59,341 nt of DNA from Salipiger bermudensis HTCC2601 (GCF_000153725.1 NZ_DS022276.1:3138660-3198000); one strand, 5' to 3'. Numbered from the stretch's first letter, positions 38,704 through 49,017 are shown. Numbers and translations: made by a program. Notes: generated by a model not told the origin, from the letters alone.

Positions 38704-41700
38704 AGACCTGGCTCATATCGAAGCGGTCGGACAGCGCCACCCGCTCAAGCACGAGATGATCAACATCCAGATGCCCGAGGGCTGCACGATCACCGAGATC
38801 GTGCAGAAGCTCGACCTCGAGACGGAGCGCTATGGCATCCCGATGGTGACGATGGTCCGCGGCGGTGAAATGTCCGTGGTTCCGCTCAATATGTGGGGCA
38901 AGACGCGCCCGAAACTCGGGACGGATATTCAGGTGACGTTCCCGAAGCGCGACCCCGGCTCGATCGCGCTGATCGCGTCTCTGGCGATTCCGCAGGCGGC
39001 AACGGCGATTGCTGGCTCGGCGGCGCTTGGACTGACGGTGGGATCTCTGGCTTATTCGCTGGTCGTCGCCGCGGTGACCATCGTCGGCACTCTGCTGGTC
39101 CAAGCCCTGATCCCGCCGGCGAAGACCGAGGGCGCCTCGGGGGTCCAGAACTACGCGATCACCGGCACGGCGAACGCGGCCAACCCTTATGGCGTGTTTC
39201 CGACCGTGCTTGGCCGTCACCGGATCTATCCGCCGCTGACCGCGACCGGCTTTTCTGAAAACGCCGGTCAGGATGTCTACTATTACGGGCGGATGACCTT
39301 CGGCTATGGGCCGCTCGCGTTGGAAGATCTGCGCATCGGCACCACCCCGATCACCGAATTTGCCGCGGCTGAGGTGGAGCTCGAGTTCCGCAACGTGGAT
39401 CGGGATCTGACCCTTGCGGCCATGCCGGGACTTGCCCCCTTCGTGGTCGACCGAACCGGCGAGGAGAACAAGCCGCGCTTCAAGCTGACCGAGGTCGGCA
39501 AGACCTGGACCTACGCGCCGCGCGCGGTGGCCGATCAGGTGACGATCGAGTTCAACGTGTCGGCGCAGGACAAGATCTCGGGCTACACCTTCATCGTGGA
39601 GGAGGCGGTCGCAGGCTCTGGCACATGGGCGCAGGTCGCCAGCTTCACGCTCCAGGACCCGGTGACCAATCACGACCCGCTCAGCGGCCTGCAGGAAACC
39701 CGCACCTTCACCTCGGCCAGCTACTCGGACGGGGTGGAGCGCGAATACCGCGTGACGCTCACCGGCTCGACCCCGCGCACAGGTGAATACACTGACAACT
39801 GGCTCACGTTCTTCAGTGGCAAGGGTGTCGATGCCGTCACGATCACCAAGGCGACGGCGACATATCACGAGGTGCAGCCCGGCTGGCGCTATGGCACCGA
39901 CTCGATGTTCCTCTATCCCGAGGACATCACGCAGGACGACGAGAACGCTCTGCCCGAGCCGGGCGCGCCGGTGGTGCGCTACACCCGTGAAGCGTCGAGC
40001 GCGGCCTCCGTCGACATCTCGTTCTCGCGCGGCCTCTACGATGGCACGGATGACGGTCTCGAGTCTCACGACGCCAGCTTCGCGATCTATTACCAGCCTG
40101 TCGCCGGCGGCATCGTCGAGGAAGACTGGGTGCTCGTCGCCAGCCCCACCTACGAGGCGAAATCGACCACGGCGCTGCGCTACACGGTGCCGATGTCGTT
40201 CCCGGAGCCGGCGCAGTATGCGATCAAAATCGAGCGGACATCGGGGATCGACTACAGCACGCGCGACCAGAACCGCGCTTGGGTCACCGCGATCCGCAGC
40301 ATGACCGGCGAGCCCCTGCCCAGCCCGGAAGGCATTGCCGAGGTCGCATTCAAGATCAAAGCCAGCGACCAGCTCAACGGGCGGCTCGACAGCCTCAACG
40401 GCATCGTGCAGCAGCTGGCCCCGGTCTGGGACGGCAGCGCATGGACCGACCCGCAGCCGGTGCGCCATCCTGCATGGCTTTACGCGCAGGCGCTGCGCGG
40501 GCCGCAACAACGCCGCCCGGTGGCCGACAGCCGTCTCGACCTCGATGCGATCAAGGCATGGGCCGACCAGGAGCCGCACTGGACCTGCGACTACGTGATC
40601 GACACGCCCACGCAGACCGCCGAGGTGCTCGACGTGATCTGCGCCGCCGGCCGTGCCCGCCGCACCCTGTCCGATTTCCGCTGGTCGGTGATCCGGGACG
40701 GCGCCGCCGGGCCGGTGCGCCAGACCTTCACGCCGCGCAACTCGTGGGGCTACAAGGCTCAGCTGGCGTTCCCGCGCGAGATCCACGGCTTCCGCGTCAA
40801 GGCGCGCTCCGAGCGGCTCGAGTGGGAGGAGGACGAGATCCTTGTCCTGAAGGACGGTTTCACCCGCGAGACCGCGACCGAGCTTGAGACGCTGCAGCTG
40901 GCCGGAACGGTGGTGACGGCCGACGACGAGGACGAGGGCAACGCCTACCGCCTCGGGCGCTATCACCTCGCCGTCGCCGAGAACCGCCCGGAGACGCACA
41001 CCTTCTTCGCCGATTGGGAGCACATTCGCGTGCAGCGCGGCGACAAGATCAGGCTGGTGCATGACGTGCCGCTGATCGGGGTCGGTGCAGCGCGGATCAA
41101 GGCGATCACCGAGGATGGGTCGGGCAACGTCGCGACCATCACGCTCGACGAGCTGTTCGATTTCGAGCGCGACAGCTTCCGGCTTGCGGTGCGCAACGTG
41201 CAGGCCGAGGTGGTCTTCCAGGCCCTCTCGCCAGAGGATCCGCGCACCCGCGTCTGGACGCCCGAGGTGCAGGTCTTGGCTGCCGACATTGCGGTGGGTG
41301 ATCTGGTGGCGATCGAGGAGACCGAGCAGGTCAGCGCCGAGATGCTCGTGACCGGGATCTACCCGCGAAAGGACGAGAGCGCGAAGATCACCTGTGTCGA
41401 TGCGGTGCCGGCGATCCTTCAGGCCGATACCGGGACGATCCCGACCTACTCGCCGATTGTCACGAACCCCCGCGAGCGGGCGGATTATGGCCTGCCGCCC
41501 GCGCCGGTGGTGATCTCGGCATATTCCGACAGGACAACGCAGAGCATAGAGCAAAACGGCGCGGTCACGCCTCGGATCTCGGTGCAATTCGCTCCGGTGC
41601 TCGCCCGGCAAAACCTGTCTGGCGCCGGCGTGCAAATGCGGTGGCGCGAGAGCGTGGCCGGTGCAGCGTGGGCCTACGGTGAGCGCGTGGATCTCGGGGC

Positions 41701-44700
41701 CCAAACGATCCTCACGGGTGGGCTTATCGAGGGCGCCGAGTACGAGGTGCAGGTTGTCGCGACCTCGGCAACGGGTCGCGGGCGCGGCTGGGTCTCGGCC
41801 GGGCTGGTGATCGCGGCATCAGACGCGCCTAATCCGCCGAAGATCGATGCGACGTTTTCGGCAACGGCCATCTCAGACGAGAGCGGAGCCGCGCGCCGGC
41901 CGGCCATCTCCCTGACATGGCTTCCCGTGTCTCAAGGTGTGCGCGCGGTGGCGTGGCAGGTGCGCGTACCTGGTCGCGAAGCCATTGCAGGCAAGGCGCT
42001 CGACGTGGCCGAGGGGGCCGCGTCTATCAGCGCGGGGATCTTGCCGCTCGCGACCTATGAGTGCCGCGCGAGCTTCCTTACAGGTGCCGGCGCCTACGAG
42101 TGGGGCGATTGGCAGACAATCACCACAAGTGATGTGCGGCTTGGTGCGGCAGATATCGCCAACGGTGCGATCGATGAGGCCCGCCTCTCGGCGGCTCTGA
42201 GCGCCAGGCTTGATGAGGCTGAGGCAGATGCCAATCAGGCGCTGCTCGATGCCGCGGCGGCGGCGCAGGATGCTGCGGTGGTGCAGGGCAATCTCGATCA
42301 AGCGGTGCTCGATCTCACTGGCGATTACACAGCGGCTGAGCAGGCGGCGGATGACGCTGAGGCCGCGCGCGATGCGGCGCAGCTCGCCCGCGACAGCGCG
42401 GCGGCGCATCTTGCGAACGCGGAAGCGGCGCAAGGGCTGGCCGAGGATGCGCAGCAGGCGGCCGAGCTTGCAGGCGACAGTGCGGCGGTTGACGCTGCAG
42501 ATGCCGAGACTGCGCGACAGTTGGCCGACAGTGCCCGGATCGCGGCCGAGAGCGCTGAGGGCGATGCGCAGGCGGCGGCGACCCTAAGCGCTGAGCAGTA
42601 CAACCTCACGGTGTCGGTTGCTCGGGGGCTGCTCCCTTCGACCTTCAAGGATGGCGGCGTCTACTGGAAGCACAGCCTGAGCGGTGACCCGAGTGCGGGC
42701 GGCTTTGGCAACTCCTGGAGCTTCAAGCAGGCCGCCGATGGCGTGTTCGTGGCCTGGACCTCGGCGACGGGGGCCAACCGCCACCTTGGGCCCTATGACT
42801 ATGTGCCGCTCACCGAGGGGCGGCGCTATCGCATGACCATTACGGCGCGGCTCACCGGGTTTGGCGGTGCCGATTTGCTCCGCATGCAATGGCGTGGGGT
42901 CAACGCCGATTTCTCTGGGGGGAGCCCGATCACGGCGAGCAATCTGACCTTTCCAGTGGCTGGCGAGTGGTCGCAAGGCGTGGTCGAGTTCACCTATACC
43001 GGTTCGACGGTTTACGAATATGCGCATCCCTTTGTCTATGTGGCATCGGGTGACGTGGCGGCCGGGGCCGAGCTGCAGGTGCGGCGGTTCCTGGTCGAAG
43101 ATGTTACCGAGGAATACAACGCCGGCCAATCTGCCTCGGCAGCGGCCACCAGCGAGGCCGAGGCCAGCGCCTATGCCGATGACGCGGGCGAAAGCGCGAG
43201 CGCGGCGCAAAGCGCCTCGGTGAGTGCCTCCACCTCCGCCGGAAACGCATCCACCAGCGCCACGGACGCGGCCGCGAGCGAAAGCAGCGCTGCAGGATCT
43301 GCATCAACGGCCGTGACGGCCGCCGATACAGCCACTTCGGCCGCGAATGACGCGGGCGACAGTGCCGACGCAGCAGCGAGCAGTGCCTCGGCGGCGTCTA
43401 GCAGCGCAACCGGCGCGAGCCAGAGCGCGAGCGCGGCGAACACCAGTGCGACCAATGCGGCCACCAGCGCTGGCCAGGCCAGCACCAGTGCGCAACAGGC
43501 ATCGGCATCTGAAACCAACGCGGCGGGTTCAGCCTCGGCCGCTAGCAGCAGTGCCGGGGTCGCGGCAAACAGCGCCAGTGATGCGGGCGATAGCGCTGAC
43601 GCGGCCAGCACCAGCGCGAGCGCGGCCAGCACCAGCGCCAGCGATGCGAGCCAGAGCGCGAGCGCGGCGAACACCAGCGCGACGAACGCGGCCACCAGCG
43701 CCGGCGAGGCCAGCACCAGTGCAGGCCAGGCTAGCACCAGCGCCAGCAACGCGGCGGGCTCGGCCAACAGCGCGAGCAACTTCGCCACGGCCGCGGCCAA
43801 CAGCGCCAGCGATGCGGGGGATAGCGCAGACGCGGCCAGCAGCAGCGCGAGCGCGGCCAGCACCAGCGCCAGCGGGGCGAGCCAGAGCGCGAGCGCGGCA
43901 AGCTCGAGCGCCAACACAGCCAGCACCAAGGCTGGGGAAGCCAGCACCAGCGCGAGCAACGCCGCGGCCTCGGAGAGCAGCGCAGCAGGATCGGCAACGG
44001 CGGCGCAGATCTCCGAGACCGTTGCGGCGCGCACCGTGGCGGAAAACGCTCACCCGGTCGGCTTCGATGAGGATGGCAAGTTTTTCTCTCACGCGATCAC
44101 CGGAGATCCGGCGCTCAAGGGCGATCTCATGGTGGGATTTCGTGATACCGATGAGGGCCGGGCCGCCTATGTCGCGGTGTCTGAAACCGGCAACAGGCAT
44201 TGCGTGCCGAAATACTACCTCCGCACCTCGCCGGGTCGGCGCTTCCGCTTGACGATAATTGCGCGACATACGGGTGCATTCGGGGATCAGGATGCGAATG
44301 CCCCGCTTCACTTGCAGTTCCGCCGCATCTCCTCGGACTACACTTCAAACGGGGATAGCTGGACCACCGCATGCCGTTTCTCGGCGCTCAACGTGTTTGA
44401 GACATTCACCGCCGAGTTTACCGATGGCGATGCCCTCTCGCCGTATATGTGCGGCTTTGCCTTCTGGGCGGGCGGCTATGACGGCACCAGCGGAAACGTC
44501 GATATCGCCTATCTCGCTTTCGAGGATATCACCTCGGAGCACGAGGCGGCGCAATCCGCGGCGGCCGCGAGCACGAGCCAGAGCAGCGCGGCAGCGAGCG
44601 AGAGTGCCGCGAGCCAATCGGCCTCGGCGGCGCAAACCTCGGCGAGCAACGCGAGCACCAGCGCCGGCAACGCCTCCTCCTCGGCGACGGCCGCGGCGAA

Positions 44701-47437
44701 TAGTGCCTCGAGTGCCGCCAGCGCCGCCAACAGTGCGTCGGCCTCGGAGCGGATTGCGGCGATCACGCAGAAAAGCTCGGGCACGCGCAACCTGGTTCTG
44801 CAGCCCGATGGGAATGATGGCGTAGACCTCTGGACCTGCGGCGCTGGCGGGCCCAACACGAATGCGAGCGTTCCGAGCGCTGCGGCGGCCGGGGATCTCT
44901 CTATCAGGTTGAACGATGGCGCGCGGGTCGATCCGCACTATCGCGGCAACTTCAACGGCCGCAAGTGGAAGATGAGCGCGTGGGTGCGGACCACCGGAAC
45001 GGCTGCGATCTCGCGTTTCGCCCTTCGGGGGAGCACCACCGGGGGAAACGCCGTCAACTCGGTGGGGGCCGTGGAATTCCCGGCAAATGCCGGGTGGGCC
45101 TTTTACGAGGAGATCATCGAGGTAAGCCATGACACGCAAGAGCTGGCACCTGGTTTCGATCTGACCGATGGCGGCAGCATTGTCGTCTATGATGTGCAAT
45201 GCCGGGATGTGACCGAGGAGGAAAGCGCCGCCGATAGCGCAGAGGCCGCCAGCGTGAGCGCCTCGAGCGCGCAAAGCTATCGCGACAGCGCGAGCAGCTC
45301 CGCCTCGAGCGCCTCAAGTTCGGCCAACACGGCGACCACGCGAGCCGGTGATGCGCTCACCTATCGCAATGAGGCTGCGGCCAGCCGGGACGCGGCTGGT
45401 GGCAGCGCGGATGCGGCCAGCCGGGACGCGGCTGGTGGCAGCGCGGATGCGGCGGCCGATAGTGCCGTTGCCGCGGCTGTAAGCGAGCAGACGGCCGCAC
45501 GGATCACCGCGCAGGGCATGGGCTGCATCGAAGATCCTCTATTCGCCCTGTTCGGTGAGGCCGGTAGCACCTGGGGCGCATTCGTGAATGGTCCGACGAG
45601 CGAGAGCGCCAACGAGATTTTCCCGAGCGGCAAAACCCTCACGTTCAATCGCACCGACTACACGCTCAACGAGGGGCTTGTGCTCACAAACGGCAACGGC
45701 TGGTCGGGGCCGGTCAACGAGCCGGCCTATGTCGTGGAGGTGGTCTTTACCTTTGTCGGCGGCACGGGCCTCGGTGGTGCTGGCGTTCTGATCGACTGGA
45801 ACCACGACAGCGGCGAGAGCCGCACGCAATTTTCGCTCGAGAGCATGATCAACGGGACGCTGCGCGCGGGCCAGGTGTGCTATGCCTCCAAGGTATTCAA
45901 GCGGCCGGCGGGTTTCCCTGGCAACTTCACCAATCACGATGTTTGGTTCATGTCGAGCTACTCGAGCCTCGGGGCCCGGGAGCGCAAGCACCTCAAGGTT
46001 CATCGTTTTCAGATCCGCCCCGCGCGGGCGGATGAGACTGAGTTCCTCGAGGTGGCGGCCACCGTCGATGAGGATACGCAGACGCTTGCCACGCTTGACG
46101 GCAAGGCGCAGGCCGCCAAAGGCATCGCGGTCACCGCCACCTCTGGCGGCAACAGCTATGTCTCGGAGATCCGACAGACGAGTTTCGCTGATCCCGATGG
46201 CAGCGGCGGCTCGCTGATCCAGCTTCGCGCCGATAGCGTCCTGGTCGACGGCACGCTCACCACCGGAAAGCTCGCGGTTGGATATGGGGGCAATCTGCTC
46301 ACCAATACCGGATTTTGGGCCGGGCTGCGCGACTGGTCGATGGGGGCAGTCGGCGCGGCGGGTGCTGAGACGGTGTATGCCGTGCGCCCCAAGGGTGCGA
46401 GCTTCGCGGGCGACGTTTACCCGACGCTTTTCATGCGCCAGCAGGGAAGTGAGGCGAGCGGTTACTCTGATCTTGTGCATTCGCCGGTCAATGATGAGAG
46501 CGGCGCCGGGGCGTCGGGTGTCCCAATTACGCCGGGGCAGACCTATGAGGCTTCGATCTTTGCCTCGATGCACCGATGCTCGGGTGAGTTGCGCATCAAG
46601 TGGATAGACGGCGACGGGAATACGATCAGCTACACCGGGCATGAGGATATTCCCGTTGGTAGCGGGAGCAGCAACAACCCCAACACCTGGCAGCGCATCG
46701 TCAAACGCGGGGTCGCGCCTAGCAACGCCGCCCGCGCGCAGCTCCACATTCGCAAGCTGCCAACGAATGCGGGGCAATCCGATAGCTATCTGTTCCTGCA
46801 CAAGCCGATGCTTTGCGAGACGGTGCCCAACGCCACCGAAATCACGCCATACAGCCCCGGCGGGGCAACCTTCATCGACGGCGGGCAATTGATTTCCGAC
46901 ACCGTGGACACTCGCCACATGCGGGCCGGTAGCATCACCGCGGCCTCGGGCATCCTCGGCGAAGCGGCGGTGCAGAAAGCCAATATCGGCGATGCGCAGG
47001 TTGATACCCTGCAGATCGCCGGCAATGCCGTGGTGGTGCCAGTGCATGCGCAGTTCGGGAGTGTGACGCAGATCTCGAGCTTCAGCACATGGGTGTCGGG
47101 GGTTGCCTATGTCAATATCGAGCGGGTCGCGGGCCTACCAACACAGGTTTCCTTTGGCGGCCAGCTCGCGGGCATTCCGCCCTTTGTTCGGTTCGGCGAT
47201 GGGGCTGTTGCCGGTTTCCGGGTGATCCGCAATGGCGTGGTGATCGCGCAGAACCTCGCGCATTGCTCGGGCTTCAAGGGTTCCCGAAGCACGTTCTCAT
47301 TCACCGTTCAGGATAACGACAGAAGCGGCGGCGTCGTGCGCTATGCGATCCAGGCGATCAGGATCTCGAGCACCCGCAATGACAAGACCCCGCAAATCAT
47401 CATGCCCTGGATGCGGGCCACGCAATACAAGAGGTAA
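38696..47437 (+). CDS. Giant tail-tip/host-specificity protein, I-J fusion with Ala/Ser repeats
   Basis: A 2913-residue protein. The TTG start at 38696 has AAGGA ten bases upstream and overlaps the peptidase stop. The first about 140 residues resemble lambda gpI (beta-grasp, then paired hydrophobic helices around SLAIPQAATAIAGSAALGL). A TipJ/gpJ body follows to about residue 900, then fibronectin-like domains (about 920-1130). The C-terminal half has several beta-sandwich modules separated by Ala/Ser-rich linkers, one with three 77-residue repeats. A domain near 2500 starts the receptor-binding end. It determines host range. The low-complexity region is a hotspot for length change. Confidence 0.88.
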   Translation: MPKDLAHIEAVGQRHPLKHEMINIQMPEGCTITEIVQKLDLETERYGIPMVTMVRGGEMSVVPLNMWGKTRPKLGTDIQVTFPKRDPGSIALIASLAIPQAATAIAGSAALGLTVGSLAYSLVVAAVTIVGTLLVQALIPPAKTEGASGVQNYAITGTANAANPYGVFPTVLGRHRIYPPLTATGFSENAGQDVYYYGRMTFGYGPLALEDLRIGTTPITEFAAAEVELEFRNVDRDLTLAAMPGLAPFVVDRTGEENKPRFKLTEVGKTWTYAPRAVADQVTIEFNVSAQDKISGYTFIVEEAVAGSGTWAQVASFTLQDPVTNHDPLSGLQETRTFTSASYSDGVEREYRVTLTGSTPRTGEYTDNWLTFFSGKGVDAVTITKATATYHEVQPGWRYGTDSMFLYPEDITQDDENALPEPGAPVVRYTREASSAASVDISFSRGLYDGTDDGLESHDASFAIYYQPVAGGIVEEDWVLVASPTYEAKSTTALRYTVPMSFPEPAQYAIKIERTSGIDYSTRDQNRAWVTAIRSMTGEPLPSPEGIAEVAFKIKASDQLNGRLDSLNGIVQQLAPVWDGSAWTDPQPVRHPAWLYAQALRGPQQRRPVADSRLDLDAIKAWADQEPHWTCDYVIDTPTQTAEVLDVICAAGRARRTLSDFRWSVIRDGAAGPVRQTFTPRNSWGYKAQLAFPREIHGFRVKARSERLEWEEDEILVLKDGFTRETATELETLQLAGTVVTADDEDEGNAYRLGRYHLAVAENRPETHTFFADWEHIRVQRGDKIRLVHDVPLIGVGAARIKAITEDGSGNVATITLDELFDFERDSFRLAVRNVQAEVVFQALSPEDPRTRVWTPEVQVLAADIAVGDLVAIEETEQVSAEMLVTGIYPRKDESAKITCVDAVPAILQADTGTIPTYSPIVTNPRERADYGLPPAPVVISAYSDRTTQSIEQNGAVTPRISVQFAPVLARQNLSGAGVQMRWRESVAGAAWAYGERVDLGAQTILTGGLIEGAEYEVQVVATSATGRGRGWVSAGLVIAASDAPNPPKIDATFSATAISDESGAARRPAISLTWLPVSQGVRAVAWQVRVPGREAIAGKALDVAEGAASISAGILPLATYECRASFLTGAGAYEWGDWQTITTSDVRLGAADIANGAIDEARLSAALSARLDEAEADANQALLDAAAAAQDAAVVQGNLDQAVLDLTGDYTAAEQAADDAEAARDAAQLARDSAAAHLANAEAAQGLAEDAQQAAELAGDSAAVDAADAETARQLADSARIAAESAEGDAQAAATLSAEQYNLTVSVARGLLPSTFKDGGVYWKHSLSGDPSAGGFGNSWSFKQAADGVFVAWTSATGANRHLGPYDYVPLTEGRRYRMTITARLTGFGGADLLRMQWRGVNADFSGGSPITASNLTFPVAGEWSQGVVEFTYTGSTVYEYAHPFVYVASGDVAAGAELQVRRFLVEDVTEEYNAGQSASAAATSEAEASAYADDAGESASAAQSASVSASTSAGNASTSATDAAASESSAAGSASTAVTAADTATSAANDAGDSADAAASSASAASSSATGASQSASAANTSATNAATSAGQASTSAQQASASETNAAGSASAASSSAGVAANSASDAGDSADAASTSASAASTSASDASQSASAANTSATNAATSAGEASTSAGQASTSASNAAGSANSASNFATAAANSASDAGDSADAASSSASAASTSASGASQSASAASSSANTASTKAGEASTSASNAAASESSAAGSATAAQISETVAARTVAENAHPVGFDEDGKFFSHAITGDPALKGDLMVGFRDTDEGRAAYVAVSETGNRHCVPKYYLRTSPGRRFRLTIIARHTGAFGDQDANAPLHLQFRRISSDYTSNGDSWTTACRFSALNVFETFTAEFTDGDALSPYMCGFAFWAGGYDGTSGNVDIAYLAFEDITSEHEAAQSAAAASTSQSSAAASESAASQSASAAQTSASNASTSAGNASSSATAAANSASSAASAANSASASERIAAITQKSSGTRNLVLQPDGNDGVDLWTCGAGGPNTNASVPSAAAAGDLSIRLNDGARVDPHYRGNFNGRKWKMSAWVRTTGTAAISRFALRGSTTGGNAVNSVGAVEFPANAGWAFYEEIIEVSHDTQELAPGFDLTDGGSIVVYDVQCRDVTEEESAADSAEAASVSASSAQSYRDSASSSASSASSSANTATTRAGDALTYRNEAAASRDAAGGSADAASRDAAGGSADAAADSAVAAAVSEQTAARITAQGMGCIEDPLFALFGEAGSTWGAFVNGPTSESANEIFPSGKTLTFNRTDYTLNEGLVLTNGNGWSGPVNEPAYVVEVVFTFVGGTGLGGAGVLIDWNHDSGESRTQFSLESMINGTLRAGQVCYASKVFKRPAGFPGNFTNHDVWFMSSYSSLGARERKHLKVHRFQIRPARADETEFLEVAATVDEDTQTLATLDGKAQAAKGIAVTATSGGNSYVSEIRQTSFADPDGSGGSLIQLRADSVLVDGTLTTGKLAVGYGGNLLTNTGFWAGLRDWSMGAVGAAGAETVYAVRPKGASFAGDVYPTLFMRQQGSEASGYSDLVHSPVNDESGAGASGVPITPGQTYEASIFASMHRCSGELRIKWIDGDGNTISYTGHEDIPVGSGSSNNPNTWQRIVKRGVAPSNAARAQLHIRKLPTNAGQSDSYLFLHKPMLCETVPNATEITPYSPGGATFIDGGQLISDTVDTRHMRAGSITAASGILGEAAVQKANIGDAQVDTLQIAGNAVVVPVHAQFGSVTQISSFSTWVSGVAYVNIERVAGLPTQVSFGGQLAGIPPFVRFGDGAVAGFRVIRNGVVIAQNLAHCSGFKGSRSTFSFTVQDNDRSGGVVRYAIQAIRISSTRNDKTPQIIMPWMRATQYKR
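43349..44010 (+). repeat. 231-bp coding repeats in the tail-tip gene
   Basis: The codons for DAGDSADAA recur at 43349, 43580 and 43811, an exact 231-bp (77-residue) period, with the intervening Ala/Ser/Thr coding highly similar. These form a rigid or coiled Ala/Ser stalk between beta modules. Confidence 0.8.
45377..45448 (+). repeat. Perfect 36-bp tandem duplication in the tail-tip gene
   Basis: Units 45377-45412 and 45413-45448 are identical, adding 12 residues (RDAAGGSADAAS) in frame. The lack of any difference indicates a very recent slippage event. Confidence 0.9.
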
Positions 47438-47439
47438 TC

Positions 47440-47925
47440 ATGGCGAGCGATGCCTATATCGTTTTCGAGACAAGCGGCTACCGGGTGATTGTCGGGTGGG
47501 GCTACACCCCCACAGGCACAACGCCGGCGGCTGGCGTCGGCGAGGATGTTGCGTTCCCGACCGAAGCGGATTTCGATGCATTCCTGAGTGAGCTGGAAAC
47601 CAGCGGTTACCCCTACCGCTACCCCGAGACGGATGGCGGGGCGTATTTCGAGGCCTATTGGCTGAGCAATGACCGGATCGGCTTTGGCCACCTCAGTGGA
47701 GGTGTCCCGCCCGCCGGCGAGGGATCGCCTGCCGAGGAGGTTCGCGCGGACCGTAACGCTCGCCTCGATGAGTGCGATTGGACGCAGCTCGACGATGTGG
47801 ACCTCACCGCCGCCTGCAAGAGCGACTTTGCCACCTACCGCCAGAGCCTGCGCGACGTGCCGCAGCAGGGCGGTTTCCCCAGCTCGGTGACTTGGCCGAC
47901 ACGGCCGGCCGAGGTCAAAACCTGA
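47440..47925 (+). CDS. Tail fibre assembly/chaperone-like protein
   Basis: A 161-residue protein starting three bases after the tail-tip stop. The C-terminal part (ADRNARLDECDWTQLDDVDL, then FATYRQSLRDVPQQ) has the pattern common at the ends of phage tail-fibre assembly proteins. It probably helps fold or attach the preceding fibre. Confidence 0.75.
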   Translation: MASDAYIVFETSGYRVIVGWGYTPTGTTPAAGVGEDVAFPTEADFDAFLSELETSGYPYRYPETDGGAYFEAYWLSNDRIGFGHLSGGVPPAGEGSPAEEVRADRNARLDECDWTQLDDVDLTAACKSDFATYRQSLRDVPQQGGFPSSVTWPTRPAEVKT

Positions 47926-47941
47926 TCCCGAAAGGACCAAG

Positions 47942-48649
47942 ATGCAACGCCTTCGCCCCCTATCAATCCTCGAGCAAGCGCTCGAGAACCACTATGCCGA
48001 GCTGTCCGAGCCTAGCGTAAAATGGCCTCTTGTGCCGCTCAAGATGGCGCTTGCCGTCGCCGGTGTGAACAAGGGCGAGGAGGATCGCGCTGTTGCCATC
48101 GCGATCAACGCGCTCAAAACGCTGAGCGGTACAGAGCGCGAGGCGGTCCTGGCGGAGTATGAGGTGCCGGCCGTGGTTGCGCTCAACCTCGAGGCCGATC
48201 TCCCCTGGCCGGAACCTATGCCGCTGGTGGATCACCTGCCCGCGAGTGAGGTGGATCTCGAGGCCTATCGCGCCTGGGCGCTCGAGCGGGTGAATGCCAT
48301 CACCGCGAAGGCGCGGGCGCCGCTGCTCACCGACATTCCGGGGCAGGAAATGCTCTATCTGCGCAAGGCCGAGGAGGCAAAGCGGTTCGTCGGGCTCACT
48401 GAGGTGCCGACCGATCTGAAGGCGGCTGGGTTCAAGTTCCTCGCCGATGAGGTCGGGGTTTCGGCGGCGACCGCCGAAGACCTTGCCGCGTTGTGGCTCG
48501 AGATGGACGATCAGTGGAGTGATCTGGCTGCCGCGATGGAGCGCCCGCGACTGACCGCAGCGGCGGCGATCAGAGGCGCCGAGGCCGCACCTGAGATCGC
48601 CGCGGCGCTCGAGGCATTCGAGGACGGGATCTCGGGCGATCAGGCCTGA
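47942..48649 (+). CDS. Phage protein of unknown function
   Basis: A 235-residue mostly helical acidic protein (NALKTLSGTEREAVLAEYEV; AKRFVGLTEVPTDLKAAGF). It lies between fibre and lysis genes. I recognise no family; a virion or assembly role is possible from position only. Confidence 0.65.
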   Translation: MQRLRPLSILEQALENHYAELSEPSVKWPLVPLKMALAVAGVNKGEEDRAVAIAINALKTLSGTEREAVLAEYEVPAVVALNLEADLPWPEPMPLVDHLPASEVDLEAYRAWALERVNAITAKARAPLLTDIPGQEMLYLRKAEEAKRFVGLTEVPTDLKAAGFKFLADEVGVSAATAEDLAALWLEMDDQWSDLAAAMERPRLTAAAAIRGAEAAPEIAAALEAFEDGISGDQA

Positions 48650-48658
48650 GGAGGCGCC

Positions 48659-48682
48659 GTGAGCCTCTGGCGCTACCGCTAG
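48659..48682 (+). CDS. Seven-codon ORF with strong ribosome site
   Basis: GAGGAGG lies four bases before a GTG that begins VSLWRYR followed by TAG. A terminator-like hairpin follows immediately. It may be a leader peptide or chance; nothing but the ribosome site supports it. Confidence 0.25.
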   Translation: MSLWRYR

Positions 48683-48692
48683 AACCACACGA

Positions 48693-48714
48693 CCCGCCGC
48701 CGGCGGGCTTTTTT
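48693..48714 (+). terminator. Rho-independent terminator after virion genes
   Basis: Stem CCCGCC/GGCGGG with a three-base loop followed by CTTTTTTT. It separates the long structural transcript from the lysis cassette. Confidence 0.75.
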
Positions 48715-48729
48715 ATGACCGGAGGCAAC

Positions 48730-49017
48730 GTGCTCGGCAAACCATTGGAATTCTGGGTCGCGCTTGCCGCCGGGGCCTTAATCGTCATCGAAAGAAACAG
48801 GGCGCGACCGTTCGTCGGGCGCGTCTTCATCGCCGCGATCAGCGCGGGCATCGGCTACAGCCAGACGCCCGAGGTCGCGCTTTGGACCGGTCGCAGCGAG
48901 ACGCTCGTCGTCATGGTGCTGACCGCGTTCGGATACATGCTCCTCGACATCGTCGCAGCGGTTCTGGCCGATCGGGAGTTCGTCAAATCCATCATTCGGG
49001 AGCGGCTGGGAAAATGA
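48730..49017 (+). CDS. Putative holin, three-span small membrane protein
   Basis: A 95-residue protein with hydrophobic segments near residues 7-20, 32-46 and 58-80 and a charged C-terminus (DREFVKSIIRERLGK), as in many holins. GTG 48730 with GGAGG four bases upstream is preferred; an ATG at 48715 lies inside the terminator's T-run. It overlaps the next gene by ATGA. Confidence 0.6.
   Translation: MLGKPLEFWVALAAGALIVIERNRARPFVGRVFIAAISAGIGYSQTPEVALWTGRSETLVVMVLTAFGYMLLDIVAAVLADREFVKSIIRERLGK

Noticed and set aside
37775-41704. Very long open frame (1309 codons) on the minus strand
   Set aside because: It lies opposite the tail protein genes, is Arg/His/Gly/Asp-rich without family motifs, and arises from high GC at third codon positions of the plus-strand genes.
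43200-44010. Regularly spaced repeats that might suggest a CRISPR array
   Set aside because: Units are in-frame Ala/Ser codons of one long gene, with 231-bp period and no constant-repeat/variable-spacer pattern; no cas genes are present.
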